A DNA stretch of 64,000 nucleotides from JAWXUK01 sp044432725 (GTDB lineage Bacteria; Bacillota; Clostridia; Oscillospirales; Oscillospiraceae). Location of the stretch: the NCBI GenBank assembly GCA_044432725.1, contig JAWXUL010000006.1, forward strand, positions 62,001 through 126,000, in the 5' to 3' direction. Below the pieces are notes generated by a model. The model made no database searches. It was not told the origin of the DNA and worked only from the letters and a program-made list of their open reading frames with translations. Below, piece after piece: positions 54,001 to 62,167 of this stretch. A program made the translations under genes and the position numbers. How positions within the stretch are numbered: the stretch's first letter is position 1; each line of letters begins with the position of its first letter.

Positions 54001-57000
54001 TATGTGGGCGGACTGGTGGGATATGCACAGGAAACCACCATCCAAAATGTCTATACCACAGCGTCAGTTTCTGGGACTGGTAACTCTGTGGGCGGACTGG
54101 TGGGGTGGGCGACGGACGCCACCACCATCGCAACCTCCTATGCCACAGGTGCCGTGTCTGGGGATAGGAATGTGGGCGGACTGGTGGGTGATATGGATGA
54201 TTCTACTTCCACCATCGAAGATTCCGTAGCTTTGAACCCCTATGTCACGGGGACTAGTACTAACGATATCAACCGTGTGGTGGGGGAAAACGATGGAACC
54301 CTCACAAACAACTACGCATGGGACGGCATGATTGTCACGAGAAATTCGGTCGTTGTTGATATGGGAATTCTTCCCGAACTCCAAGAAATTAAGACCACTG
54401 GTCTTCATGGCGCAGATAGTCCCATCATAAACGGCGCATTCGTGCTAGAAACATCCACGAACGTTTTTGAAAATATCTTTACCACCCTTTCCTTTGATAC
54501 AAGCATCTGGGTCATTCCAACAACTCCCTTCGCACTTCCTTACCTCAAAACTGTGGGGAGCGATTCCCCAACAATGACCTTGTCGCAGGAATACGCCAAC
54601 CAAGTGCTTGATGAGTTTACCATTACCTTTGATGTGAATGGCGGTGTTGCGCTCGCCCCCATGACCACCGTAGACGGCAAACTTGCCACCCTCCCCACCC
54701 CCACAAAATATGGTTATATCTTCGATGGGTGGTATTTCACTAGTACCTTTGGAATCAAAATAGATACAACGACCCAATTCGTAAATCATGCCACGATCTA
54801 TGCCAAGTGGATTGGACCACCAACGGCAAGTGATTTTTCTTTCACTGCACCCTCGTCTTTGGTCTATGATGGCACTGGAAAAACAGCGACAGTCACGGCA
54901 GACACAAGCCAAAGTCCAGTTGTCACTGGGACTATTACGATAAAGTATTATGATTCCACTGGCACAACCCTAGTGGCAAGCCCCACCAATGTAGGGACGT
55001 ATGTTGTGAAAATCGACGTGACAGGAGATGCAAACTATGCCCCAGTGACAGGGTTAGAGCTTGGAACATTTTCCATCACAAAAGCCACCTACCCCAACAC
55101 AAAAACCGCCACAGCCTCAGCAAAATACGGGCAAAGTGGCACAGTGGATTTGTCCACTTGGGGGAATTTAACAGGGGCGATTTTTGGGACAGTTTCTATT
55201 TCTGATACTGACAATGTTTTAGTTGGAAATACAGCTACATTAACAGGAAATACTTTGTCCTTTGCTTTTGTGAATGATGATACTCTTGTCGGTAGTGCTG
55301 CCACTGTCACCATACCAGTGACCAGCACAAATTATATGAATTTTGACCTTGTTGTTACCTTGTCCCTAACGGATAAAACGGCACAAAATATTTCCTATGC
55401 CAGTACCATAGTAGATAAATTTATGGGAGATGCTCCATTCACAAATCCACTCACTCAAAGCATTGTGGACACTTCTGGTGGTGCAGCTATCACTTATACC
55501 AGTAGTGATTTAGGCGTTGCCACTGTGGATTCTACAGGAAAAGTGACTTTAGTTCGTGAAGGAACAGTCACCATCACTGCAACAGTCTCTGCAACCAGTG
55601 ATTATACGGAAGCCAACACGACTTATACGCTAACTGTATTGCCCTCTCCTCCTGTTTCCTTCACTGTGACAACTGGGGTAAGTAGTTACACTGAAAAAGA
55701 ATTTTTTGACACAACTGGATTCACAATCACAGTCACTTACCAAGATGGCACCACAGAAACTGTGGCATATTTGGGTAATGAGAGCCTGTTTCGCTTCAAT
55801 CCAGTACTAGGGACAGCACTCACCCCCAGCCATACCACTGTGAAAATCACCTATGAGGGACTCACTTTCAGCTACCCCATCACGGTCACAGCGATTTATG
55901 ACCTGAATGGTAAGGTGTATGATTCGGATAAAACTACCCTAACCAAGGGTGCAAAGGTCACTCTCTATCAAAACGGCAATCCAGTAGGTACGCCACAAAC
56001 CACATTAGCAGACGGAGAGTTCTCCTTTTTAGATGTCACTTCAGGGATTTATAATCTGGTGGCGACAAAAAGCGACCTGACCAAAACAGTTCTGGTGATT
56101 TTAGACCACAACACAGAGGAGATTATCACCATGCCAAGCGAGGGTGTCAGTTCTGCTGTGACTTTGCCTTCTGGTGGGGATGTCCTTGCTGTAGGTGGCG
56201 TGGACGAAGTGGCAGAAGAGGAAGCCGAAAAAGAAAATTTACAAACTGGGGATAAAATTGATGTGAGTTTATCTGTAGAAGTAACCACAGATCCCTTAAA
56301 TAAAACTGAAATCACTGCCATTTTGGCAGAGGATGACCTGAAAGACGGGGATAATATTACGGTGACTTGGTTAGAAATAGACCTTGAAAAAACTGTTACA
56401 CCCAGTTCTGGTAGTTCTGTCACAAGTTCTGTCACTGAAACAGATACCCTTTTAGAAATCGTCATAGACCTTCCAGTGGATTCTCAAGGGAAACGTGGCT
56501 ATGCGATTTATCGAGAGCATGGTGGGGCTGTGGATATTTTATATCTTGGATCCAGTGGTGAGCGGATTGAACTCAGTGCAGACAAAACCACGCTGACTCT
56601 CTACGCGCAAAAATTCTCCACCTATGCTCTGGTGGTGTCGGACGTTACCATCACAACCCCTGATTCTGGTAGCACCCCAAGTCCTTCACCTTCTGTTCCA
56701 GAGGAAGATGACAATAATTCCGATTCTACAGGAGGAAATTCTACCCCCAGTAGTTCGGTTACTTCCCCTATCTTAAAGGAAAGTGAGAATGGCACGGCAA
56801 CCATCAGCCCAGAAAGAGTGGCAAATGGAAAAACTGTTACTATCGCAGTGACTCCAGACGAGGGCTATGAACTGGACTTTATTTCTGTTGTAGACGCCAG
56901 TAATAACAAGGTGATTGTCAAAGAAAATGCAGACGGTACCTATTCTTTCACCCAACCCATCACAAAAGTGACCATTGAAGTGTTTTTCAAAGAAAGTAAA

Positions 57001-57591
57001 CAAGAATCAGAGGAAGAAAACTCAGAAATTTTCCCAGAACAACTCTTTTATGATGTGAAAACCACAGACTGGTTTTATCCTTACGTGAAATTTGTGCTAG
57101 AACATGAGCTTATGGCTGGAATGGGAAGTGATCGATTTGCACCTGAAGATGAAACACTGCGTGGCATGATTGTTACCATGTTATACAGCCATGCCGACAA
57201 GCCTATACCCAAAACTGTGATGGTATTTGATGATGTCAAGACCACGGATTATTTCTATTTGCCCTGTGTTTGGGCAAATCAGAACGGCATTGTCGCAGGA
57301 ATTGGGGATAATTTATTCGCACCTTACAGAGCGGTTACAAGAGAGGAAATCTGTGCCATTTTGTACAAATATGCCCTGTCACAAACGGATTTGGTCACAG
57401 GGTATGCCCCTGAATCGTCCTTTTCTGATGGTGATTCTATCAGTTCTTGGGCAAGGGAAGCCGTAAATTGGTGCAACGCAAACAGCATTGTCAGTGGACA
57501 TTATGGTGGTTATTTTGCACCCAGTGACTCTGCAAAACGCTCTGAAATAGCGACAATGCTGACTAAATTTGTGTTGTTATTAGAAGATTAA
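51028..57591 (+). CDS. Giant secreted surface protein with GLUG repeats, Ig-like domains and three SLH domains
   Basis: The start at 51028 follows AAGGAG and gives 2187 residues. Signal peptide MKKQLLAQILSLAMMVQMAS. Three blocks of GLUG-type repeats (16 VGGLVG or VGGLAG motifs) lie at about residues 150-350, 500-750 and 940-1060. Then come an InlB B-repeat (VNGGVALAPM to YAKW, about 1200-1260), MBG/Ig-like domains (about 1265-1450), Big_2 and Big_3-like domains (about 1450-1620), a CNA-B-like domain (about 1622-1694), a low-complexity Ser/Pro linker, and three SLH domains in the last 180 residues that bind cell-wall polymer. Probably an adhesin or S-layer component. Intact despite many DNA repeats. 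Confidence 0.9.
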   Translation: MKKQLLAQILSLAMMVQMASPLTMAKEIPQEESIQTVATLSDSTEKEIASLSLYEQFLLSQRGTFSGSPTPSYGTEDSPFVISTAAHLVELANLINDGDVTYFATAYYQLVNDIDLTGVEMTAIGINGTYSFQGNFDGNDKVISNLTITSSVKNQGLFGYTKNATITNLGIEHCDVSGDVSVGGLVGLAQATTIENCYTTGAVSGTGNLVGGLAGQLLSGSTIQNCYSTAIATAGTAGGTSYVGGLVGCADDSTIENSYATGAVSGSGTKVGGLVGGAGNINGTVIIKNSYATGAVSGTGDNVGGLVGIAGEYGTTATIQNSVALNPSVTGTGSNVNRVLGLDDGTSTDLSGNYAWKDMTGGTSSTDGTSVHGADLTYIGTTLGKQFDDIFDAGVDNGAWVYTTNGLPTLKDVGDNQSSTLPYFITTEVTGTMNITSVAELQALADYVNAGNSTASDVYTLTADLDLSGVSNWTPIGIYGKKFTGKFDGNGYTISNLTIYKPKSTHQGLFGYTNNATIDNVKLENCNVTGSNYVGGLVGYAENSTTIKDCYVTGTVTGGRYVGGLVGNAENSTIKDCYVTGVVTGSSDCVGGLVGYAYNTTIQNSYATGAVTGAVTWSNVDVGGLVGYANGNITIENCYATGTITGTGDNVGGLVGDAYNSISGTINIQNSYATGAVTGTGDSVGGLVGRAYNIGSDTNIQNSYATGTVTGTGDYVGGLVGRANLGSSGTLKIQNSVALNLSVTGAKTTNVNRVVGATTDSGSVTLTNNYAWSGMTVTDSSGSTTVSGGAANDVNGADLTYTVGTGVLSPQFSASSIFSSGSGWTYTANGLPILADVGGTQSSALPSYIIGAVAVPPSNIYTVADLQALADYVNAGNTCLNETYTLMNNLDLSGVANWTAIGDFTNSFEGTFNGGGYVISNLTINEPSTVDQGLFGVVYNGTIKNLGIENCNVTGKDDVGGLVGRTSGTIGTSTRATIENCYVTGIVSGTKYVGGLVGYAQETTIQNVYTTASVSGTGNSVGGLVGWATDATTIATSYATGAVSGDRNVGGLVGDMDDSTSTIEDSVALNPYVTGTSTNDINRVVGENDGTLTNNYAWDGMIVTRNSVVVDMGILPELQEIKTTGLHGADSPIINGAFVLETSTNVFENIFTTLSFDTSIWVIPTTPFALPYLKTVGSDSPTMTLSQEYANQVLDEFTITFDVNGGVALAPMTTVDGKLATLPTPTKYGYIFDGWYFTSTFGIKIDTTTQFVNHATIYAKWIGPPTASDFSFTAPSSLVYDGTGKTATVTADTSQSPVVTGTITIKYYDSTGTTLVASPTNVGTYVVKIDVTGDANYAPVTGLELGTFSITKATYPNTKTATASAKYGQSGTVDLSTWGNLTGAIFGTVSISDTDNVLVGNTATLTGNTLSFAFVNDDTLVGSAATVTIPVTSTNYMNFDLVVTLSLTDKTAQNISYASTIVDKFMGDAPFTNPLTQSIVDTSGGAAITYTSSDLGVATVDSTGKVTLVREGTVTITATVSATSDYTEANTTYTLTVLPSPPVSFTVTTGVSSYTEKEFFDTTGFTITVTYQDGTTETVAYLGNESLFRFNPVLGTALTPSHTTVKITYEGLTFSYPITVTAIYDLNGKVYDSDKTTLTKGAKVTLYQNGNPVGTPQTTLADGEFSFLDVTSGIYNLVATKSDLTKTVLVILDHNTEEIITMPSEGVSSAVTLPSGGDVLAVGGVDEVAEEEAEKENLQTGDKIDVSLSVEVTTDPLNKTEITAILAEDDLKDGDNITVTWLEIDLEKTVTPSSGSSVTSSVTETDTLLEIVIDLPVDSQGKRGYAIYREHGGAVDILYLGSSGERIELSADKTTLTLYAQKFSTYALVVSDVTITTPDSGSTPSPSPSVPEEDDNNSDSTGGNSTPSSSVTSPILKESENGTATISPERVANGKTVTIAVTPDEGYELDFISVVDASNNKVIVKENADGTYSFTQPITKVTIEVFFKESKQESEEENSEIFPEQLFYDVKTTDWFYPYVKFVLEHELMAGMGSDRFAPEDETLRGMIVTMLYSHADKPIPKTVMVFDDVKTTDYFYLPCVWANQNGIVAGIGDNLFAPYRAVTREEICAILYKYALSQTDLVTGYAPESSFSDGDSISSWAREAVNWCNANSIVSGHYGGYFAPSDSAKRSEIATMLTKFVLLLED
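51560..54200 (+). repeat. DNA repeats encoding GLUG motifs
   Basis: GGCGGACTGGTGGGG-type 15-mers and the following AAAACAGCTATGCCAC-type segments recur about 16 times in three clusters inside the surface protein gene. They are long and similar enough to allow slippage or recombination that would change repeat number. Confidence 0.8.
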
Positions 57592-57605
57592 GGCAATCTA
57601 CGAAT

Positions 57606-57640
57606 AAAAGCCACGAACATTTTTGTTCGTGGCTTTTTTG
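57606..57640 (+). terminator. Strong terminator after the surface protein gene
   Basis: AAAAGCCACGAACA and TGTTCGTGGCTTTT form a perfect stem with loop TTTT, followed by T residues. Confidence 0.93.
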
Positions 57641-58006
57641 AAGTTAGATTTGCTACAGAAAGGTTTCTTTGTCTTGTCGTATGAATGTATACTTCAACCT
57701 GAAAGAAGAAGCATGATAAATATGTTTTAACCTGTCAATCTGAAATTTTTTCCTGTCTTACAAAATAAAAGAGAGAGATTTTGAAACTGAAAAAGCTATG
57801 ATAATTTGTGTGGATGTTCCTAGCTTTTATTATGACTTTGTATCCAGATAAATTTCCCAAGGAAAAATCAATCGGATTATGACAAAGCACTTTTTTGCCT
57901 TGTTTCAAGGCTTGCTCCAAGGTATATGCTGTACCATAAAGTGCAGTAAAAGGCAAAGTATTATGTCAAAAATTCAGTATTTGCAAGGTCACCATACAAT
58001 TACCCT
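57641..58006. other. Intergenic region with an unsupported minus-strand reading frame
   Basis: A minus-strand frame at 57735-57956 (MPFTALYGTAYTLEQALKQG) could be a gene fragment, but has no recognised family and no clear ribosome site. Otherwise nothing is seen until the chemotaxis-gene promoter. Confidence 0.35.
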
Positions 58007-58035
58007 TTGACAAAGAATGGACTTTATTGTATAAT
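58007..58035 (+). promoter_or_regulatory. Consensus promoter TTGACA-N17-TATAAT
   Basis: Perfect hexamers at 58007-58012 and 58030-58035 drive the chemotaxis receptor gene. Confidence 0.9.
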
Positions 58036-58070
58036 AAAAATAAAATATGTTTTAGACTGGAGAAGTATCT

Positions 58071-60146
58071 ATGAAAAAGACAGGATATCGAAAAACCATT
58101 GCGGGGAAGGTTTCACAAAAAATCTTCTTTATTTTAATCTTTTTATGTATCTGTCTTTCTGCAGGGATACAAAATGCTTTTAATCGTGAACTTTCAGCGG
58201 CTGAAGTCCTATATATGCAAGAAGTCATCGCTCGTATTTCTGCTGAAGTCAATGGAGAGCTGAATCACTATATAGACGCCACAGTAACCACGGCAAAAAG
58301 CCACACAATACAGGACTATTTACTGAACGTAGAAGAGGGAATCCAAGAAGATGATGAAATTTTCTTGGAAAAGGGCAACGCTCTGACTGATTTTCAAAAA
58401 ATCAAGGGATATGACTACGCCTTAGAGGAAATCCAAGGCATCCACAAAGTGTTAGGCGATTCTGTCCTCTATGTGGTCGTTTGTAGTATCGACCGTGATA
58501 ATTTTTTCAATAGTGGTTCCTTAGAAGGAAGTGCTGATTTTTCGCTCAAAGATCGTCCCTTTTATGAAGCCTATACAACGCAAAAAACCTACATCACAGA
58601 CCCTTATGAAGAAGTTTTGACAGGGCTTACCATCATCACCATCGCAGAACCTATTTTTGATGAGAATGGTAGAGTGATTGGCATCTTTTTGATACAACTT
58701 TCTTTAGATAATCTGGGAAATATGGTGACAAGCTCTACCTTTGGCGAGACGGGTGCTTCTATGTTGATGGACAGAAACAACAACATCATTGCCTATAATA
58801 ATCCAGAAGTGGTGGGAATGAATGTGAGTCAATTAAATTTTTCAGGAGATATCACAACCAAAGAGCTAGAAAACCCCACTGGCATTATTGATGAATATGA
58901 CTTTGGTGGTGCAAAACGGACAGGAGGTATCGTCACCATCAGTGAACTTTCTGGTTGGAAAATTTTGCTTGCTATGGATTCTAGCGAATTTAAGAGCAAT
59001 ATTTCTGTTGTGGCACTTCGCCTTAATTTTGCCTTAGTCCTCTGCGTGATAGGGGCATCCATCGCTTGTGCTGTGATCGTGTATCGAAGTCTTGCCCCCA
59101 TGAAAAAATTAGGGGAATTTATGGAGGAATTATCACAAGGGAAGTTAGGAGGACAGGTGGACTATGACGAGGAAAATGAAATAGGAAAACTAGCACAACT
59201 CATGAATCAAATGGCTACCAATCTGGCTTCTTACATTAATATGGTAGACATAGCTTTGATTAGTTTGGGGAAAGGAGACTTAACCCCTCCTGAAAACGTT
59301 GTGTTCCACGGAGATTTCCTGAAGTTAGAAACCTCTCTGAGCACATTTGCAGAACGAATGTCAGCTTCTTTGACAGAAATCAAAGTTTCTATGGAGCAAA
59401 TGACCCAAGGCTCTGAACAGGTGTCAACAGGGGCGCAACTATTATCAAGTGGTTCTTCCGAGCAAACCAGTTCTGTGGAAGGGTTAAATCATTTAATACA
59501 AAGCATCAATGAAAGCATCGTCATTACAGCAAAAAATTCCAGTTCTGTCACCTCTGATGCAGAGCATATTAGCAATAATTTACTGATTAGCAACGAAAAG
59601 ATGCAGCAATTGGTTATTTCTATCCAAGATATCCGAGCAATGAGTGATGAAGTGAAACGGATTATTAAATCCATTGAAGATGTGGCATTTCAAACTAATA
59701 TTTTATCTCTTAACGCTTCTGTGGAAGCGGCTCGTGCAGGGACAGCAGGGAGAGGCTTTGCTGTGGTGGCAGATCAAGTTCGCATCCTCTCTGCATCCAC
59801 AGCCGAAGCAGCAGAGCAAACAACGAAAATCATCAATGACATCGCTAATGCAATCGAAATTGGGACAGAACTGGCACAAACAACCTCGAAAGAGTTACAA
59901 TCCGTGGTGGACGAGGTGGATGTATTTGTGGGCAATATTTCCAATATTTCTCTCTCGGCACAGGGTCAAGCAGATGCAATCGCTGAAATCAACCAAGGAA
60001 TAGACGATATCACCAAGGTTGTGACACAAAATAGTGCCATCAGTCAAGAATCAGCTGCCTCTTCTGAAGAACTTTCCTCCCAAGCAACGCAAATTTATGA
60101 ATTAGTGAATCGCTATAAATTGACGGAAAAAAATAAATTTTCTTAG
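58071..60146 (+). CDS. Methyl-accepting chemotaxis protein with dCache-type sensor
   Basis: This is a 691-residue transmembrane receptor. N-terminal membrane segment IFFILIFLCICLSAGI (about 17-32); extracellular dCache_1-like sensor with SLKDRPFYEAYTTQKTYITD (about 155-175) and GIFLIQLSLDNLG; second membrane segment ALVLCVIGASIACAVIV (about 322-338); HAMP (SLAPMKKLGEFMEEL onward); and a signalling domain with hairpin tip VAFQTNILSLNASVEAARAG. It controls the CheA kinase in response to a small ligand. GAGAAG ribosome site and its own promoter. Confidence 0.93.
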   Translation: MKKTGYRKTIAGKVSQKIFFILIFLCICLSAGIQNAFNRELSAAEVLYMQEVIARISAEVNGELNHYIDATVTTAKSHTIQDYLLNVEEGIQEDDEIFLEKGNALTDFQKIKGYDYALEEIQGIHKVLGDSVLYVVVCSIDRDNFFNSGSLEGSADFSLKDRPFYEAYTTQKTYITDPYEEVLTGLTIITIAEPIFDENGRVIGIFLIQLSLDNLGNMVTSSTFGETGASMLMDRNNNIIAYNNPEVVGMNVSQLNFSGDITTKELENPTGIIDEYDFGGAKRTGGIVTISELSGWKILLAMDSSEFKSNISVVALRLNFALVLCVIGASIACAVIVYRSLAPMKKLGEFMEELSQGKLGGQVDYDEENEIGKLAQLMNQMATNLASYINMVDIALISLGKGDLTPPENVVFHGDFLKLETSLSTFAERMSASLTEIKVSMEQMTQGSEQVSTGAQLLSSGSSEQTSSVEGLNHLIQSINESIVITAKNSSSVTSDAEHISNNLLISNEKMQQLVISIQDIRAMSDEVKRIIKSIEDVAFQTNILSLNASVEAARAGTAGRGFAVVADQVRILSASTAEAAEQTTKIINDIANAIEIGTELAQTTSKELQSVVDEVDVFVGNISNISLSAQGQADAIAEINQGIDDITKVVTQNSAISQESAASSEELSSQATQIYELVNRYKLTEKNKFS

Positions 60147-60228
60147 GGCAATCTCCCACGGAATCTTAGAAATACAAAACCAAGCTGTGAGCTAAAAAAT
60201 AGTACAACATTATTCTCAAAATACCATT

Positions 60229-60453
60229 GTGGTTGGTTCTTATGAGCAAGAGGAAAAAGTCATGTATTTCATTATCAACAATCACACTGATGTTACAGTC
60301 GAAACAGATTTTCTGACAGGTATTGGTAAAATCACAGGAAATATTAACGATAGAGTGATTGATGGTTACGGCACAAATTGTGCAGAAAATCACGATTTTA
60401 GAAAATTATTGTCTGACCTGAATGACTCTTTGTTGGGAAGAATACTTCTTTAA
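60229..60453 (+). CDS. Small hypothetical protein, possibly a fragment
   Basis: The likely start is ATG 60262 (MYFIINNHTDVTVETDF), about 63 residues. No family recognised. The weak ribosome site and lack of hydrophobic or catalytic motifs leave it uncertain. An 11-bp stem terminator-like hairpin follows. Confidence 0.35.
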   Translation: MVGSYEQEEKVMYFIINNHTDVTVETDFLTGIGKITGNINDRVIDGYGTNCAENHDFRKLLSDLNDSLLGRILL

Positions 60454-60494
60454 ACCTTCAAAATTCTTTTAGTAATCTGAAGTTAAAAAGTCAT

Positions 60495-60535
60495 AAATCA
60501 CCATATTGCATTGTTAGGAGTGCGTATGGTGATTT
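60495..60535 (+). terminator. Long-stem hairpin, probable terminator
   Basis: AAATCACCATA and TATGGTGATTT form an 11-bp perfect stem around a 19-base loop, followed by TTACCCCC. There is no strong U run, so termination is uncertain. Confidence 0.55.
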
Positions 60536-60627
60536 TACCCCCTAAAATACAAGTATACTTAATTATCTCACATTTACATCACAAATATTTAACATTGAAA
60601 ATCGGAATCTCTTTAGATATTTTGTTG

Positions 60628-60661
60628 AAACTAGAGATGTTTATCGTCCCTAGTTTTTTTA
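60628..60661 (+). terminator. Terminator or attenuator hairpin before the PAS pseudogene
   Basis: AACTAGAGATG pairs imperfectly with the CGTCCCTAGTT arm, followed by seven T. It lies 15 bases before the ATG of the next gene, so it could act as an attenuator. Confidence 0.65.
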
Positions 60662-60675
60662 TTGGAGGAAGTAAT

Positions 60676-61430
60676 ATGAAAAAATATTAAAACTAATTGA
60701 TGAAACTGTCAACACAGGGCGTCCCATTTTTTTAATAGATGCAGAAAAAGGACTTCCAGTTGCTGGAAACAAAATTGCAAATGATTTGTTTGCCGAAAAC
60801 ACGAATAAGTTTGACTTTTTCAAGATTTTTAATAAAGAAATGAGTATTCAGATTTTTATGATTTAGGAAAATTTCACAGGAGATAAAGTGATAGAAGATT
60901 GTAATCTAAAGACGCAAAAACGAGATTTACTTCCTTGTAGTCTTGAATTCACCTATGCGAAAGACTCCAAGGAAGCGATTCTACTTATTGTAAAAATAAA
61001 AGAAGACCACCGCCCACACTACTTAAATATTTTGCTCAATCACATGAAAAGACCAGCATTCATGATGGAATGTGCAGGTATATTGGAAGTAGATTTAATC
61101 ATTCGTAGTGCGAACGATCTCTTTTATCAAGCCTTTGCTTGCACTAAAGAAACCATTGGAAAGCGCTACGATAACCATTTTCAAGAAATGATCCATGCCC
61201 AAGGTAGATCGGAATATGTCATTGATATTGTTCAAGGGGTTCAGCGTTCTTTTAGTGGAATCATTGATGTGCCAGTGCAAACGGCTAATGGAGATAAAAT
61301 GGTCTTGTATTTTTCCCATACGATAGCAAAACCACTCTTAGAAGAAAACGATAATAGAATTTTTTGCTTATTGGTTAATCCAAAAGACACACTAGAAGAA
61401 ATCGAATGTCCTTTTGAACGTGAATGGTAG
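60676..61430 (+). pseudogene. PAS-like sensor protein with several frameshifts
   Basis: After GGAGGAAG and ATG 60676 the first frame ends at once. Adding an A to the run gives KILKLIDETVNTGRPIFLID. Further one-base slips near 60838 and 60880 lead to the long open part IEDCNLKTQKRDLLP, YLNILLNHMKRPAFMMECAG to EEIECPFEREW (61430). The segment RPAFMMECAGILEVDLIIRS, NDLFYQAF resembles a PAS domain. The complete protein would be about 250 residues. Three homopolymer-type indels point to decay or sequence errors. Confidence 0.5.
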
Positions 61431-61436
61431 TCCATT

Positions 61437-61468
61437 TTAGCAATTTGATTGTAATAACAAATTGCTAA
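61437..61468 (+). terminator. Hairpin after the PAS pseudogene
   Basis: TTAGCAATTTG and CAAATTGCTAA form an 11-bp perfect stem with a 10-base loop; no U run. Confidence 0.5.
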
Positions 61469-61548
61469 GAACTATGTTGAATGGGTACGAGATTCCTCAT
61501 TACCTAATGGTCGTTGAAACATTTCAAGCTGCTGATTTAGAACGCACC

Positions 61549-61573
61549 TACAATGTAGGTGTGTTTTTTGTTT
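61549..61573 (+). terminator. Rho-independent terminator
   Basis: CACCTACA and TGTAGGTG pair as a stem with T residues after it. It separates the PAS pseudogene from the next unit. Confidence 0.8.
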
Positions 61574-61851
61574 ATTTTTAAAATTGCTTGGGTTTTCTTA
61601 AAATCAGTTAAGGTGATTTAAGAAAGAAAATCTATCCCTTAAGAATTCTGTACTTTGTAATAATAGAAGAAGTGATAAAAAAATAACCAATTCACTTGAT
61701 TTAGTTATATTTAATGACAAAATATTAGATTATATCCATTATAAAGTAAAAAAACTAATTTTTCCTTAAATGATTACTGAAATGTAAGAACTGCGTTAAG
61801 TTCATGAAATCATTGCAAAAAAAAAAAAAAACTGGTAATTTTCAACTTTTC
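61574..61851. other. A/T-rich intergenic region
   Basis: No gene is seen. It contains a run of 14 or more A residues near 61817-61831 just upstream of the next promoter, possibly an UP element. Confidence 0.5.
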
Positions 61852-61880
61852 TTGCATTATATGTTATTCTATGGTATAAT
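61852..61880 (+). promoter_or_regulatory. Promoter TTGCAT-N17-TATAAT
   Basis: TTGCAT (61852-61857) and TATAAT (61875-61880) have a 17-base spacer, preceded by a poly-A tract. It reads into the GGDEF remnant and then the complete diguanylate cyclase gene. Confidence 0.8.
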
Positions 61881-61888
61881 AGCATAGG

Positions 61889-62151
61889 TAGTTACGGAAC
61901 TAATCCCCTCTATCTTTTTTCTTGCCTTTGTAGAAATATACAAAAGCAAGCAAAAAGAAGATTTTGTGAAGCGATTAGAAAATATTTTAGCAGAATTGGT
62001 CAAGTAAGAACATAAAGTACCTGTGCTCCTTCGTATGAGTGCTTATCTCTTCGAGAAATCGGTAGAATACGATGTCCTGTATCGTCTGGCAGACGAAGAA
62101 CTATATAAATTGAAAGAAAAGGGTAGAAATGGTTTTTCTGTTTCTTCCTAG
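61889..62151 (+). pseudogene. C-terminal remnant of a GGDEF diguanylate cyclase
   Basis: KQKEDFVKRLENILAELVK, an in-frame TAA, then VPVLLRMSAYLFEKSVEYDV and LYRLADEELYKLKEKGRNGF. The ending ADEELYxxKxxGRN is the usual C-terminus of GGDEF domains. The active-site GGDEF part is missing. It lies directly before a complete gene of the same class, so it may be the leftover of a tandem duplicate. Confidence 0.65.
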
Positions 62152-62167
62152 AAAAAAGGTAAAAAGT

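Noticed and set aside
57735..57956. Minus-strand gene of 73 codons
   Set aside because: No ribosome site, no recognised family, and low-complexity C-terminus; kept only as a remark in the intergenic entry.
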